NCBI RefSeq assembly: GCF_008693075.1
Contig: NZ_VXKJ01000045.1
Coordinates: 1 to 64,000, forward strand
Direction: 5' to 3'
From: Corynebacterium phocae
GTDB taxonomy: Bacteria; Actinomycetota; Actinomycetes; Mycobacteriales; Mycobacteriaceae
Length of the DNA stretch: 64,000 nucleotides
Shown here in pieces: positions 54,058-63,430 of this stretch. Numbering within the stretch: position 1 is the stretch's first letter; each line of letters begins with the position of its first letter. A model generated the notes under the pieces. It saw only the letters and a list, made by a program, of their open reading frames with translations. It was not told where the DNA came from and searched no databases. Both the position numbers and the translations under genes were made by a program.

Positions 54058-54564
54058 TTAAAGCAGCTCAACCAAGAAAGGTAGCTCGGTGGGGTCGTAG
54101 AAGGCCATGAGGTTATCCAGGGCGTTTCCCACCACGATGTGGGCGTCTTCATCATCCAAATCCGCTTCATCGATGACGGCTATGGCCTGCGCAGTGGCCT
54201 GCTCCGCCTCCGCGACGTCAATGTGAATAGCCGCCAGGTCCTGCGTACTAAACGTAGCCGGATCCAGCTTGACCACAGGTTCGCCCATCTCCGGCTGCGG
54301 GGTGACGTGGGAGTCAGGAACGTCTACGGAAATAACCACGCGCCGGTGCGGGAACTGTTTCTCATCCCCAATGGCCAGCAGGCGCAACGACGCCATGGAG
54401 GCTTCTTGGAAGGCAACGTAGGCAATTTCTTCCTCATCCCCCTCACGGTAGAAGTTCTTCAGCGCACTGGTCAAGGCGAAACCCCAGCCGCTGCGGGCTG
54501 CGAGCTGGCCCGTTTCTTTAAGCTCCTCGAGCATGGCAAACGTGGCCGGGATGTACACGCGCAA
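54058..54564 (-). CDS. DUF6912-type conserved protein
   Basis: 168 aa from TTG 54564 (MRVYIPATFAMLEELKETGQ), which directly follows the HAD gene stop (TAAATTG) and is preceded by GAGGGTGAG inside that gene; the frame extends to 54621 inside the neighbour. The N-terminus and RSGWGFALTSALKNFYREGDEEE match the actinobacterial family of that name. C-terminal half acidic. Cytoplasmic; function unknown. Co-translated with the HAD-like protein. Confidence 0.78.
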   Translation of the reverse strand: MRVYIPATFAMLEELKETGQLAARSGWGFALTSALKNFYREGDEEEIAYVAFQEASMASLRLLAIGDEKQFPHRRVVISVDVPDSHVTPQPEMGEPVVKLDPATFSTQDLAAIHIDVAEAEQATAQAIAVIDEADLDDEDAHIVVGNALDNLMAFYDPTELPFLVELL

Positions 54565-54565
54565 T

Positions 54566-54976
54566 TTAGAACTCACCCTCAATGTCAAAAATGGCCTGTA
54601 CCTCAATGGAGGTGCGGTCAAAGACGGTGTAGAGCATGCCTACCATGCCAAAATCCACGGCAGCGCGCACGTTCAAGATGGAGTCATCGACCATCACGCA
54701 GTCGTTGAGCGGTAGTTCGAGGGCATCCGCCGCCGCCTGGAAGGCAAAGCGCTCCGGCTTTTCCGCGCCGATTTCCCCGGACAAGATAACGGCGTCTACG
54801 TCCCCGCGGTATTCCCACTCGCGGATGTGTTCCGCGCCAGGGCCCCCGTTGTCATTGGACAAGATAGCCGTGGCCACCCCGTTGGCCTTGGCTGCCGCCA
54901 ACAGCGTCCGCCACCGCTTGACGTCTTCTTCAGAACCGTCAAGGACACCTACATAATCAACGACTAGACCGCGCAT
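54566..54976 (-). CDS. HAD-superfamily protein with altered motif I
   Basis: 136 aa from ATG 54976 with GGAGG ten bases upstream. HAD motifs: I VVDYVGVLDG (nucleophile Asp7 present, but position +2 is Val9 where the general acid Asp is expected), II ILSNDNGG, III EKPERFAFQ and IV VMVDDSILNV. No cap domain of note. The lost second Asp suggests reduced phosphatase activity, or a phosphonatase-like or regulatory role. It sits one base from the DUF6912 gene and both are probably expressed together. Confidence 0.8.
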   Translation of the reverse strand: MRGLVVDYVGVLDGSEEDVKRWRTLLAAAKANGVATAILSNDNGGPGAEHIREWEYRGDVDAVILSGEIGAEKPERFAFQAAADALELPLNDCVMVDDSILNVRAAVDFGMVGMLYTVFDRTSIEVQAIFDIEGEF

Positions 54977-55142
54977 GAAATTCTTACCTCCAAGTAGTGA
55001 TTGCAAAAGCTAAGTATAGCCAATTCGGCCCTTGCGGGGGCGTTGTGCCACCCTGCGTGCGGTGTAATCAAATCCGTGGCATACTTGTGGAGTCTGCCCC
55101 CAAAGCGTAATTCCCCCCTTATTTAGCTTTGGAGGAACCATA

Positions 55143-55520
55143 GTGTTTGAAATTGTTCCGGGATTTTCCTATATCTCGGTACTCATCCCGCAGGACCCGA
55201 TTGTCTACGCGCGCACGCCCGACCACCGGGCGCAGTTGGTGCGCGCGGAAGTTCGCCGCTTGACGCAGGTGGTCTTGGAAGTTGCCGCGCGCCAACAGCC
55301 GCAGGTTCGTCTGCAAAAGGATTACTTCGACCACTGCATCAGGTTGCATTTGCGGGCCTGGCTGCGCCAACGCTCGCGCGCCACCCAGAACCTGGTCGTG
55401 CACAGCCTGCACGCGCAAAGCTCCGGGGAGTTTCACGGCTCCGCGAGTATCGGGGACGCCCGCTTGGCCTTCACCGGAGTGTGCAAGAAGGGCCGGTTGA
55501 CCGCTTTCCGCTTGCTCTAG
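55143..55520 (+). CDS. Rv3235-family (DUF6459-like) protein
   Basis: 125 aa from GTG 55143 with GGAGG seven bases upstream. Small basic protein without signal peptide; the C-terminal part (IGDARLAFTGVCKKGRLTAFRLL) resembles the end of the actinobacterial Rv3235 family, and the position between the SRAP-aroA block and secA agrees with M. tuberculosis. Function unknown. It overlaps the convergent secreted peptide gene by 4 bases. Confidence 0.65.
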   Translation: MFEIVPGFSYISVLIPQDPIVYARTPDHRAQLVRAEVRRLTQVVLEVAARQQPQVRLQKDYFDHCIRLHLRAWLRQRSRATQNLVVHSLHAQSSGEFHGSASIGDARLAFTGVCKKGRLTAFRLL

Positions 55521-55840
55521 CCCAGCGACCCCAGGGCTTCCGCTAGCTGCGCCCAATCAACCGGCAGCAACGCCAGTCCTGCGGGAGAGAGCAACGCTGC
55601 GGCCCCGGCCAACAACCCCGGCCAGCTAACGGTATCTAGCGGGGCCTCCGCCTGCGGCTCCCGCCCGGGGGCCGGCGCGCCCTGGGCCGGATCATCCTGG
55701 CCGCCGGCCGGTTGCGTTGCAACTTCCGCAGCGGACTGCGAATGCACCGGCAATTCTTGAGCCACACCCAGGGGCACCGCAGACGCGGAGGTAACAGAGA
55801 TGCCAGTGGTCAACAGCAAGCTAACTAGCCAGCGGGTCAT
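55517..55840 (-). CDS. Small secreted protein of unknown function
   Basis: 107 aa from ATG 55840 (MTRWLVSLLLTTGISVTSASA), with a signal peptide cleaved near residue 21; the frame to 55882 lacks a ribosome site. The mature part is Pro/Gly/Ala-rich then a hydrophobic stretch (LLAGAAALLSPAGLALLPVDW). No Cys. I recognise no family. It lies just downstream of secA on the same strand after a hairpin, so it may have its own promoter. Confidence 0.65.
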   Translation of the reverse strand: MTRWLVSLLLTTGISVTSASAVPLGVAQELPVHSQSAAEVATQPAGGQDDPAQGAPAPGREPQAEAPLDTVSWPGLLAGAAALLSPAGLALLPVDWAQLAEALGSLG

Positions 55841-55883
55841 AAGGGCCGTCTTTCTCAAAAAAGGAGTTGTTGAAAAGCTCAAG

Positions 55884-55912
55884 GCGCCGGGCGCGATGTT
55901 TGCACCCGGCGC
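55884..55912 (-). terminator. secA terminator
   Basis: GCGCCGGG and CCCGGCGC pair perfectly around 13 bases, and the minus strand continues GAGCTTTTC. It lies 18 bases beyond the secA stop. Confidence 0.75.
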
Positions 55913-55929
55913 GGAGCTGGTGGTGGCTT

Positions 55930-58488
55930 TTAGGCCTCGGCGTTACGGGCGGCCTCGGCAGCCTGGGCTTGCTGAGCCATGAACTGTTTGCGCAAGGTAA
56001 ACAGCTGGCGGACGGTTTCTTCCTTCACGCCGTCATTCATAGCGTTGAACATGTCCCCGCCCTCGCGCTGGTACTCCACCAACGGGTCGCGCTGAGCCAT
56101 GGCGCGCAGGCCAATTCCTTCCTTGAGGTAGTCCATCTCGTAGAGGTGCTCGCGCCACTTCTGGTCGATAACCGGCAGAATAATCATGCGCTCGGTATTG
56201 CGCATGTGCTTCTCCCCACCGATGGCGGTGACAGCCTCTTCCAAGTCGTCATACTGGCTTTGGGCGTCATCAACCAGGGCCTGACGCAGTTGCTCTGCGG
56301 TCAGCTCCCCTGCCGCGCCGTATTCGGTACCTTCAACCAAAGACTCGTGGCTCATCGACGGGCCGTAGAGCGACTCCAACGCGTTCCACAGCTCATCCAG
56401 GTCCCAGTCCTCCACATAGCCGGTAGCCGTGGCTCCAGCGACGTAGGCGGAGATGGTCTCATCGATCATCTTGCGGATATTGTCCTTGATATCGCCCTCG
56501 TTGAGGATAGAGTTGCGCTCCCCGTAGACCACCTTGCGCTGCTCATTAAGGACCTCGTCGTACTTCAGCACGTTCTTACGCATCTCGAAGTTCTGGTTCT
56601 CCACGGCCGCCTGGGCACCCTTGATGCGGTTGGAGACCATCTTGGCCTCAATGGGGACATCGTCAGGAACGTTCAGGCGGTTCATCATGTTTTCCATGGA
56701 CTGGCCAACAAAGCGCACCATGAGCTCGTCGCGCATGGACAGGTAGAAACGGGTCTCACCGGCATCACCCTGGCGGGCAGAACGGCCGCGCAGCTGGTTG
56801 TCAATACGGCGGGACTCGTGGCGCTCGGTGCCTAGAACGTAGAGGCCGCCGGCCTCCCGAACTTCGTCACCCAGGCGCTTGGAGCGGGCGCGTTCTTCTT
56901 CGATCTCTGCGTCCCATGCCTCCTGGTACGCCTCTTCATCCTCGAAAGGATCCAGGCCGCGCTCGCGCAGCTTCTCATCCAAGATAACCTCCGGGTTGCC
57001 ACCCAGCACGATGTCCGTACCACGGCCGGCCATGTTGGTGGCCACCGTGACGGTGCCGGGGCGTCCGGCGCGGGCCACGATGGACCCTTCTTCCTCGTGA
57101 TGCTTGGCGTTGAGCACCGAGTGTTTGATCCCGCGCTTGGTCAGCAGCTGGGAAAGGTACTCGGAGCGCTCCACGGATGTGGTACCAACCAGGATGGGCT
57201 GGCCGGCTTCCACGTGTTCGGCGATATCGTCCACAACTGCTGCGAACTTAGCCTCCTGGGTCTTGTAGATCCGGTCGGCGTGGTCTTTACGAATGTTCGG
57301 GCGGTTGGTGGGGATGGGCACCACGTCCAGGCCGTAGATGGAGTGCAGCTCTGCGGCCTCCGTTTCAGCGGTACCGGTCATGCCGGAAATCTTGTCATAG
57401 AGGCGGAAGTAGTTCTGGAGGGTAACGGTAGCCAGCGTCTGGTTCTCGTTTTTAATCTCCACGTTTTCCTTGGCCTCAATGGCCTGGTGCATGCCCTCGT
57501 TATAACGGCGCCCGGCCAGCACGCGGCCGGTGAAGCCGTCCACAATCATGACCTCACCGTTGCGGACAATGTAGTCCTTGTCCCGGTCAAAAAGCTCCTT
57601 GGCCTTAATGGCGTTGTTGAGGTAGGACACCAACTGGGAGTGCTCCGGGGCGTAGAGGTTGTCAATGCCTAGCTGGTCCTCAACGTACTCCACGCCTTCT
57701 TCGAGCACACCGATGGTGCGCTTTTTGTGGTCAACCTCGTAATGAATTCCCTCACGCATACGCGGCGCGATTTGGGCAAAGACGTTGAAAAACTGGGAGT
57801 TGGTGTCCGTGGGGCCGGAAATGATCAGAGGCGTTCGCGCCTCATCAATGAGGATGGAGTCCACCTCGTCAACGATGCAGTAGTTGTGCCCGCGTTGCAC
57901 GATCTCACCGGTGGAACGCACCATGTTGTCGCGCAGGTAGTCAAAGCCCAGCTCGTTGTTGGTGCCGTAGGTGATATCACAGTCATAGGCGGCCTTGCGC
58001 TGCGGTGGGCGCATCTCGGAGAGAATAACGCCAACGGAGATACCCAACCAGCGGTGCACACGGCCCATCATCTCAGCGTCACGCTTGGCCAAGTAGTCGT
58101 TGACCGTCACGATGTGGACGCCCTTGCCCTCCAAAGCGTTGAGGTAGGAAGGTAGCAGCGCGGTCAGGGTCTTGCCCTCACCCGTGGCCATCTCAGCGAC
58201 GTTGCCAAAGTGCAAGGCCGCACCGCCCATGACCTGGACCTTGTAATGCTTTTGATCCAGCACGCGCCACGCGGCCTCACGGACCGTGGCAAAAGCTTCA
58301 ACCAAGATGTCATTGAGTTCTTCACCGTCAGCTAGACGCTGCTTGAACTCAGCAGTCTTGGCCTTGAGTTCTTCATCAGATAATGCTGCGTACTGGTCCT
58401 CAACTGCGATAACCTGGTCGGCCATCTTATCGAGACGCTTGACTGTGCGGCCTTCACCGGCGCGGAGCAGCTTGGAAAGTCCAAACAC
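55930..58488 (-). CDS. secA: Preprotein translocase ATPase SecA (SecA1)
   Basis: Motor of the Sec export pathway, 852 aa. GTG 58488 ([13 protein letters not shown]) has AAGAAGGAAC upstream. Motor motifs: MATGEGKTL (Walker A), [39 protein letters not shown] (Walker B, IRA region), [23 protein letters not shown], and [14 protein letters not shown] plus [18 protein letters not shown] (motifs V and VI). Scaffold and wing domains follow. The C-terminal zinc-binding tail is absent, as usual for actinobacterial SecA1. Confidence 0.97.
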   Translation of the reverse strand: MFGLSKLLRAGEGRTVKRLDKMADQVIAVEDQYAALSDEELKAKTAEFKQRLADGEELNDILVEAFATVREAAWRVLDQKHYKVQVMGGAALHFGNVAEMATGEGKTLTALLPSYLNALEGKGVHIVTVNDYLAKRDAEMMGRVHRWLGISVGVILSEMRPPQRKAAYDCDITYGTNNELGFDYLRDNMVRSTGEIVQRGHNYCIVDEVDSILIDEARTPLIISGPTDTNSQFFNVFAQIAPRMREGIHYEVDHKKRTIGVLEEGVEYVEDQLGIDNLYAPEHSQLVSYLNNAIKAKELFDRDKDYIVRNGEVMIVDGFTGRVLAGRRYNEGMHQAIEAKENVEIKNENQTLATVTLQNYFRLYDKISGMTGTAETEAAELHSIYGLDVVPIPTNRPNIRKDHADRIYKTQEAKFAAVVDDIAEHVEAGQPILVGTTSVERSEYLSQLLTKRGIKHSVLNAKHHEEEGSIVARAGRPGTVTVATNMAGRGTDIVLGGNPEVILDEKLRERGLDPFEDEEAYQEAWDAEIEEERARSKRLGDEVREAGGLYVLGTERHESRRIDNQLRGRSARQGDAGETRFYLSMRDELMVRFVGQSMENMMNRLNVPDDVPIEAKMVSNRIKGAQAAVENQNFEMRKNVLKYDEVLNEQRKVVYGERNSILNEGDIKDNIRKMIDETISAYVAGATATGYVEDWDLDELWNALESLYGPSMSHESLVEGTEYGAAGELTAEQLRQALVDDAQSQYDDLEEAVTAIGGEKHMRNTERMIILPVIDQKWREHLYEMDYLKEGIGLRAMAQRDPLVEYQREGGDMFNAMNDGVKEETVRQLFTLRKQFMAQQAQAAEAARNAEA

Positions 58489-58617
58489 GTAAGTTGTTCC
58501 TTCTTTTCAAAATTCGACACTAAATATTTCGCTTGCGGCCATTGTACCCGTGCCCCCCTAGCTTGATACTTATCGCGGGTGAGTAACGTGATAGAGATCG
58601 CGCAGAGAACACAAAAG

Positions 58618-58658
58618 TTTCAGGCCCGCACCGCTTTAACCAGCGGGCGAGCCTGAAA
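58618..58658 (-). terminator. hpf terminator
   Basis: TTTCAGGC at 58618-58625 pairs with GCCTGAAA at 58651-58658, with inner GC pairs, and the minus strand leads into CTTTTGTG. It lies 18 bases beyond the hpf stop. Confidence 0.8.
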
Positions 58659-58675
58659 AGTGTAGACGTTAGGCT

Positions 58676-59329
58676 TTAAGCTTCATCACTTAAAGTGATG
58701 ATGCCGTAGTCATAGGCGTGGCGGCGGTAGACCACGGAAGGAGAGTTGTTCTCCTCGTTCATAAACAGGTAGAAATCATGTCCCACCAATTCCATTTCAC
58801 TCAGTGCTTCATCAACACTCATGGGCTTGGCCGGGTGTACCTTGCTGCGGACAATTTGGCCCGGGCGCTGCTCCTCGATGGTCTCCGCGTAGGGGTCAAC
58901 ATAGCGGTCCTCCTTAGCGGCTTCCTCAGCGGCCTTCTTCTCCGCCAGAATCTCAGCCGCTAGTTCTCCCGTGCCCTTCTGCGCGCGGTGGCCGGACTTG
59001 ACGTGGTCGCGGCGGACCTTAACCTTGCGCAAGGAGCGCTCCATTTTCGCAATCACGGTTTCCAAGGCGGCGTAGAAGGAGTCTTCCTTGGCCTCCGCGC
59101 GAGCCAGGTGACCCTTTCCGGAAGCGGTGATCTGAATACGTTCCGCCTGCTCTTCGCGCCGTGGGTTGGGCTCATGCTTTAGCTCCACGTGGAAGGAGTT
59201 GAGGGTGGGATCCAGGCGCTCAATCTTTGCCAGCTTGGACTTCACGCGCTCCGCGAAGTGCTCCGGGACCTCAACATTTCGGCCCGTTATGGTGACTTGT
59301 GCGCTGGTTTCGACCGGTTGGTTGGTCAT
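58676..59329 (-). CDS. hpf: Ribosome hibernation-promoting factor, long form
   Basis: 217 aa. ATG 59329 (MTNQPVETSAQVTITGRNVEVPEHF) has GGGAGG just upstream. The N-terminal S30AE/YfiA domain binds the 30S decoding site, and the C-terminal dimerisation domain (RSKVHPAKPMSVDEALSEMELVGHDFYLFMNEE) identifies the long HPF that forms 100S ribosome dimers. The linker is Lys/Glu-rich. In conserved order before secA (Rv3241c position). Confidence 0.95.
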   Translation of the reverse strand: MTNQPVETSAQVTITGRNVEVPEHFAERVKSKLAKIERLDPTLNSFHVELKHEPNPRREEQAERIQITASGKGHLARAEAKEDSFYAALETVIAKMERSLRKVKVRRDHVKSGHRAQKGTGELAAEILAEKKAAEEAAKEDRYVDPYAETIEEQRPGQIVRSKVHPAKPMSVDEALSEMELVGHDFYLFMNEENNSPSVVYRRHAYDYGIITLSDEA

Positions 59330-59499
59330 AATTTCCTCCCAGAAGTAGTGGGGACAATGGATGCCCGCAAGCAAAAGAGATGTAATTTTTCAACGCCGCT
59401 GTGGCACCGAGTAAATCTCTAGTACAGCTTGCTGCGACACCCCCGATTGTACCAGCCACCACAACGGGCGGCCGCCGGATGGGGGTAACCGATTTCACA

Positions 59500-60159
59500 T
59501 TAACGGGCATCAGCCAGCACCAAACCCACAACTGGGCGCGCTCCCGCACCCCTTAATACGTGTGCGGATGCGGCCAGTGTGGCTCCCGTGGTGACAACGT
59601 CATCCACCAGGACCACCGCGGCATCGGCGGCAATCTGCCCGCGCGGGGCAATACCGTGACGGATGTTGTCCCACCGCGCCGCCGCGCTCAGCCGGGACTG
59701 GTCCGCAACCCGCGGGCGGATATACAGCCACGGTCCCACCCGCGCGCGCAACGCGCTAGACTCCAACGTCCGCGCAGCCGCCTGACAAATGTGAGTAACC
59801 GGATCCCCACCCCGCAGCCGCGCCGACCGCGGCCTGGTGGGCGCCGGAACCAACACGACGTCATCCGGCACCACACCCCGGGCATGCAAATGAACCAGCC
59901 CCGCCGCCACCACAGCCCCCACGTGGCCCCGCACCGCCTGATTGTTGTACTCCTTCATCGCGATGATCAGGCGGCGGCGCATGGCGGTGTAATCCCCCAG
60001 CGCATACACCGGCAACCCGATATCCCGGCGGCGTGACACCAGATGGGGAACCTCCCGCAACTGCTGGCGGCAGGGCCCGCACAACACGTCCCCCGCCGCC
60101 TGGCAAGCGGCACACGAACGCGGGATGATAAGCTCCCCCACCCCGGTCCACAGCCCCAT
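59500..60159 (-). CDS. ComF-family phosphoribosyltransferase-like protein
   Basis: 219 aa. N-terminal Cys pairs (RSCAAC..LCGPC) resemble the zinc region of ComF, and the PRPP loop VVLVDDVVTTGATLAASA is at the C-terminus. KEYNNQAVRG and VPAPTRPRSARLRGGDPV are family stretches. It may act in DNA uptake or nucleotide metabolism; the role is unproven in corynebacteria. It lies one base downstream of lpqB, forming the mtrAB-lpqB-comF unit. Confidence 0.88.
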   Translation of the reverse strand: MGLWTGVGELIIPRSCAACQAAGDVLCGPCRQQLREVPHLVSRRRDIGLPVYALGDYTAMRRRLIIAMKEYNNQAVRGHVGAVVAAGLVHLHARGVVPDDVVLVPAPTRPRSARLRGGDPVTHICQAAARTLESSALRARVGPWLYIRPRVADQSRLSAAARWDNIRHGIAPRGQIAADAAVVLVDDVVTTGATLAASAHVLRGAGARPVVGLVLADAR

Positions 60160-60160
60160 G

Positions 60161-61867
60161 CTAATCAGCCACTATCGGCGCGGCGCGCAGCCCCTGCAGT
60201 CCGGGGACCTCGCGCCAGAAGACGGCGTCCGTTTCCGAGGGAGAAAACTGCAACATCGTACGGGCGTCCGTGGCGTAGATGGTCGAACGGTTCGCGGCAA
60301 TCGACACCACCGGGGCCGTAATGTTTCCAGCGGGCAGCATGGACAACGAGGAGCCGTCCTGCTCCAGACGCCACACCGGGGCCTCCGGGGTGGAGGTACC
60401 CACTATCAGCGAACCATCCGGCTGCCAATCCAACGTCAACGCGGTTCCGCCTAGCTCCGTGGCCAGCTCGTGCACGTTGACAATCCGAGTTTCCCCAGGG
60501 GAAACGCGCGTCACCACGCCCGTGAAAATACGCCCGTCGATGATCATGGCCACGCGCGCACCCGCAGGTGACAGGCGCAGCACCGAAATCTCCCCCGGAA
60601 TACCCTCCAACGCGGAGGTGTTGACCTCACGCTCAACAATCCGGTTCTTGTCCGAGGAAGGCACCAGCCGGACAACCGTGGTTCCGTCCACCACAATCCA
60701 GGCCGCGTCCCTGTCGTGTTCCAGGCTGGGGCGCGAAAGCGTCCGCCCCTCAATCGACTCAATCAGCGGCCCTCCCAACTCCCCGATAACCAGCTGGGAC
60801 TTACCGTTTCCACTCACGCGCACGGCCGCTATCACCCCGTTGGCCGAGACTTCCGCGGACTGCACCTCCCCGGAAGCACCCAGCGGGCCTGCGACCGGCG
60901 TGGCTTCATTACCCATTACCGAATGGACGTTTGCGTCGATGACCGCATAGAGAGCCGGCACCGAATCCGCCGAGGTCCGCGGGTTAAACTCCACGAAGTC
61001 ATCGGTAGTCAACAGCTCCACGTCAGGCACCAGGTTGGTGCCGTCCGCCGTGGCAGAATAAGGACCGGGGACCCCCGCGTTGGACAGCGTCCACACCAAC
61101 TGCGCGGCAAAGCGGCGGCGCTGGCTTTCGTCCATATCCGCCATGCCAGTGAAGCGGTATACGCCGCCTTCCATCCCCGCAAAAATAGCGTCACGAGGAA
61201 CAATGTCAGCTACAGCGGGCTTAATCCGGGCGGAAGGGCCCTCCATTATCATGGTTACCAGCTCAGTATTAAGAGAATTTTCCCCGGAGAAAATCCAGCG
61301 GCGGTCAGCAATCAGCGAAGATCCCGTGGATTCGTAGAAATAAAGATTTTGCGGCTGGTATTGGTTGCGCAGCTCAGTCCTTTCAATCACCACATTCTGG
61401 GGCAAATCGGTCACCCGCCACTCCCCCTGGATCTTCTCCATGGTTATTTCCGCCTCGTATGCGCCGTTTTCTGGCAGGTATGACCCGCCTTCCTCCAGCG
61501 TGCCGATGACGGATCCGCGCACGGTAAACACGCGCCGGTTACTGTTCGAGGAGTCAAAAACGGTGGTGATATCCACGGCGTTGACCACCAACGTGTTGCC
61601 GTCCGGTGCCCACGTCTGACGGATACTGGGGGCCAAGAAAGCCCGCGCCGCCGCGTAGTCCCCGGTGGGAATTGCTGAGGCGCTAAAGAACTCCCGCAAC
61701 AGGAGATCCGGTTCCTGTCCCGGCTGCGGCCCAACCTCCGGTTCCTCGGAGGCAGTGGGCTCGTAGGAGCGCAGGAACTGCGGTTTAGTATCCGTAGCCA
61801 GCGTCGAACAACCAGCCAGGCTCAGAGCGCAAGCAGCCACCAGGACCGTCAACCGGGGAATGTACAT
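60161..61867 (-). CDS. lpqB: Lipoprotein LpqB
   Basis: 568 aa. The signal ends in lipobox LAGC (CALSLAGCSTL). A GerMN-like domain follows (residues about 180-300: YFYESTGSSLIADRRWIF, FTGMADMDESQRRRFAAQLVWTLSNAG), then a propeller-like C-terminal domain with repeated strands. LpqB is associated with the MtrAB system and modulates its signalling. It sits three bases beyond mtrB. Confidence 0.95.
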   Translation of the reverse strand: MYIPRLTVLVAACALSLAGCSTLATDTKPQFLRSYEPTASEEPEVGPQPGQEPDLLLREFFSASAIPTGDYAAARAFLAPSIRQTWAPDGNTLVVNAVDITTVFDSSNSNRRVFTVRGSVIGTLEEGGSYLPENGAYEAEITMEKIQGEWRVTDLPQNVVIERTELRNQYQPQNLYFYESTGSSLIADRRWIFSGENSLNTELVTMIMEGPSARIKPAVADIVPRDAIFAGMEGGVYRFTGMADMDESQRRRFAAQLVWTLSNAGVPGPYSATADGTNLVPDVELLTTDDFVEFNPRTSADSVPALYAVIDANVHSVMGNEATPVAGPLGASGEVQSAEVSANGVIAAVRVSGNGKSQLVIGELGGPLIESIEGRTLSRPSLEHDRDAAWIVVDGTTVVRLVPSSDKNRIVEREVNTSALEGIPGEISVLRLSPAGARVAMIIDGRIFTGVVTRVSPGETRIVNVHELATELGGTALTLDWQPDGSLIVGTSTPEAPVWRLEQDGSSLSMLPAGNITAPVVSIAANRSTIYATDARTMLQFSPSETDAVFWREVPGLQGLRAAPIVAD

Positions 61868-61870
61868 GGT

Positions 61871-63424
61871 CTAGTTTCCTTTCCGGGCCGGGGGCAGTGC
61901 CAGTGCCAGTTCAATGGGGTCTTGTTCAACCAGGGTATTGGGCACCCGAGGAATGATAAGACGGAAACGCGAGCCACGGCCAAACTCACCGGTGGCGTCC
62001 AAGGTTCCGCCGTGCAGCAACGCGTCCTGGCGGGCAATTGCCAGCCCCAAGCCGGTGCCGCCGGAGTGGCGCTTCCGGGAGGCGTCAGCGCGCCAGAAGC
62101 GGTTGAATACCAGCTCCTCCTGGCCTGCCTTGAGCCCGATACCGGAGTCGGTGACCGCAATCCCCACAGCGAACTCATTTTCCCCAAAGTCCACCACCAC
62201 CGGCTTGCCCTCAGAGTGGTCAATAGCGTTGGCCAACAGGTTACGCAAGATGCGTTCTATCCGGCGCGGGTCCGCCTCCGCAGTCACCTTATGGTCCGGA
62301 AGGTTAAGCACCACTTCCACGCCCAGTTCGGTAGCCAAGTGTTTGACCTGCTCCCACGCCGATGTCACCGCCGCGCGCAGATCGATCTCAGAAGAAGACA
62401 GGTCCGCCACGCCGGCGTCATGGCGGGAGATTTCCAACAGGTCCGCCAGCAACGCCTCGAAGCGGTCCAACTCGCGCAACATCAACTCGGACGCCCGCTG
62501 GGTGGGCGGTGCCATGGCCTCAGCCTCGACGGCTAACATGTCTGCGGCCATGCGCACGGTAGTCAACGGCGAGCGCAACTCATGGGAGACATCGGAAGTA
62601 AATTGCCGCTGCAGGTTCCCGTACTCCTCCAGCTGCGCGATGTGGTTTGACAGCTTTTCCGCCATATCGTTGAACGAAGACGCCAAACGCCCTAGCTCGT
62701 CCTCACCCTCAACCACCATGCGCTCGCGGAGGTGTCCCGCGGCCAGACGCTGAGCAATACGGGAAGCGGAGCGAACCGGCGCGATAACCTGCTGCGTGGC
62801 CAGCCACGCAATACCTACCAGCAGGACCACCACTACCACCCCGGCGGCGGAGAGCAGGCCGCGCAGCAGCGCCAAAGTTGATTCCTCAGACTCCATGGAT
62901 AGCACCATGTACAGCTGTACGTCGGGGATATCCGAGCTGGTAGGAGTTCCCATAATCAGCACGTTGTAAGGGCTGCCGTTTTCCTGCTCTGCGGTGGCAA
63001 ACTGGTAACCAATGGCGTCCTGGCCCACCAGGGCGCGCAGGTTCTCCGGAACCCGGTAGCCCTCCGGGGAGGTGGTCAGCGAACCATCAGCGTTTTCCAC
63101 CACGATGACCGGCTCAAACATGGCCTGCGAGTCCCCGGACCCTAACTGGGTCAGCGAGGCCCGCGCGGAATTCAGGCGCACCTGCACCGAGTTAGCCGAA
63201 CCCGTGGCACTGATCTGTTGCTCCACGGTATGCGCAGCGCGTTCAATTTCTTGCTGCGCGGTGTCAATCTTTTGCTCCACCAACCGCTGGGTAAGCACCG
63301 TCACCAAAGCGTAGGCAAGCACAATCATCACCACGGAAGACGCGGCCAAAATCATGCCAACAAAGCGAACCTGCAAAGAGGTGCGCCACGACTCAACGAA
63401 GCGCTCGCGGATACGGGAAAAAAT
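61871..63424 (-). CDS. mtrB: Sensor histidine kinase MtrB
   Basis: Kinase for MtrA that controls cell-wall and osmotic genes. Domains: first membrane helix (FVGMILAASSVVMIVLAYAL), extracytoplasmic loop, second helix (AAGVVVVVLLVGIAWL), HAMP, HisKA with phosphoacceptor SHELRSPLTTV, then HATPase N (EADPRRIERILRNLLANAIDHSEG) and G (GTGLGLAIARQDALL). No ATG, GTG, TTG or CTG lies between the mtrA stop and TTG 63376, yet the conserved stretch WRTSLQVRF begins before that TTG. The likely start is ATT 63424 (AGGA four bases before), giving 517 aa. It is in the same frame as mtrA, seven bases on. Confidence 0.9.
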   Translation of the reverse strand: MFSRIRERFVESWRTSLQVRFVGMILAASSVVMIVLAYALVTVLTQRLVEQKIDTAQQEIERAAHTVEQQISATGSANSVQVRLNSARASLTQLGSGDSQAMFEPVIVVENADGSLTTSPEGYRVPENLRALVGQDAIGYQFATAEQENGSPYNVLIMGTPTSSDIPDVQLYMVLSMESEESTLALLRGLLSAAGVVVVVLLVGIAWLATQQVIAPVRSASRIAQRLAAGHLRERMVVEGEDELGRLASSFNDMAEKLSNHIAQLEEYGNLQRQFTSDVSHELRSPLTTVRMAADMLAVEAEAMAPPTQRASELMLRELDRFEALLADLLEISRHDAGVADLSSSEIDLRAAVTSAWEQVKHLATELGVEVVLNLPDHKVTAEADPRRIERILRNLLANAIDHSEGKPVVVDFGENEFAVGIAVTDSGIGLKAGQEELVFNRFWRADASRKRHSGGTGLGLAIARQDALLHGGTLDATGEFGRGSRFRLIIPRVPNTLVEQDPIELALALPPARKGN

Positions 63425-63430
63425 AAGTTC

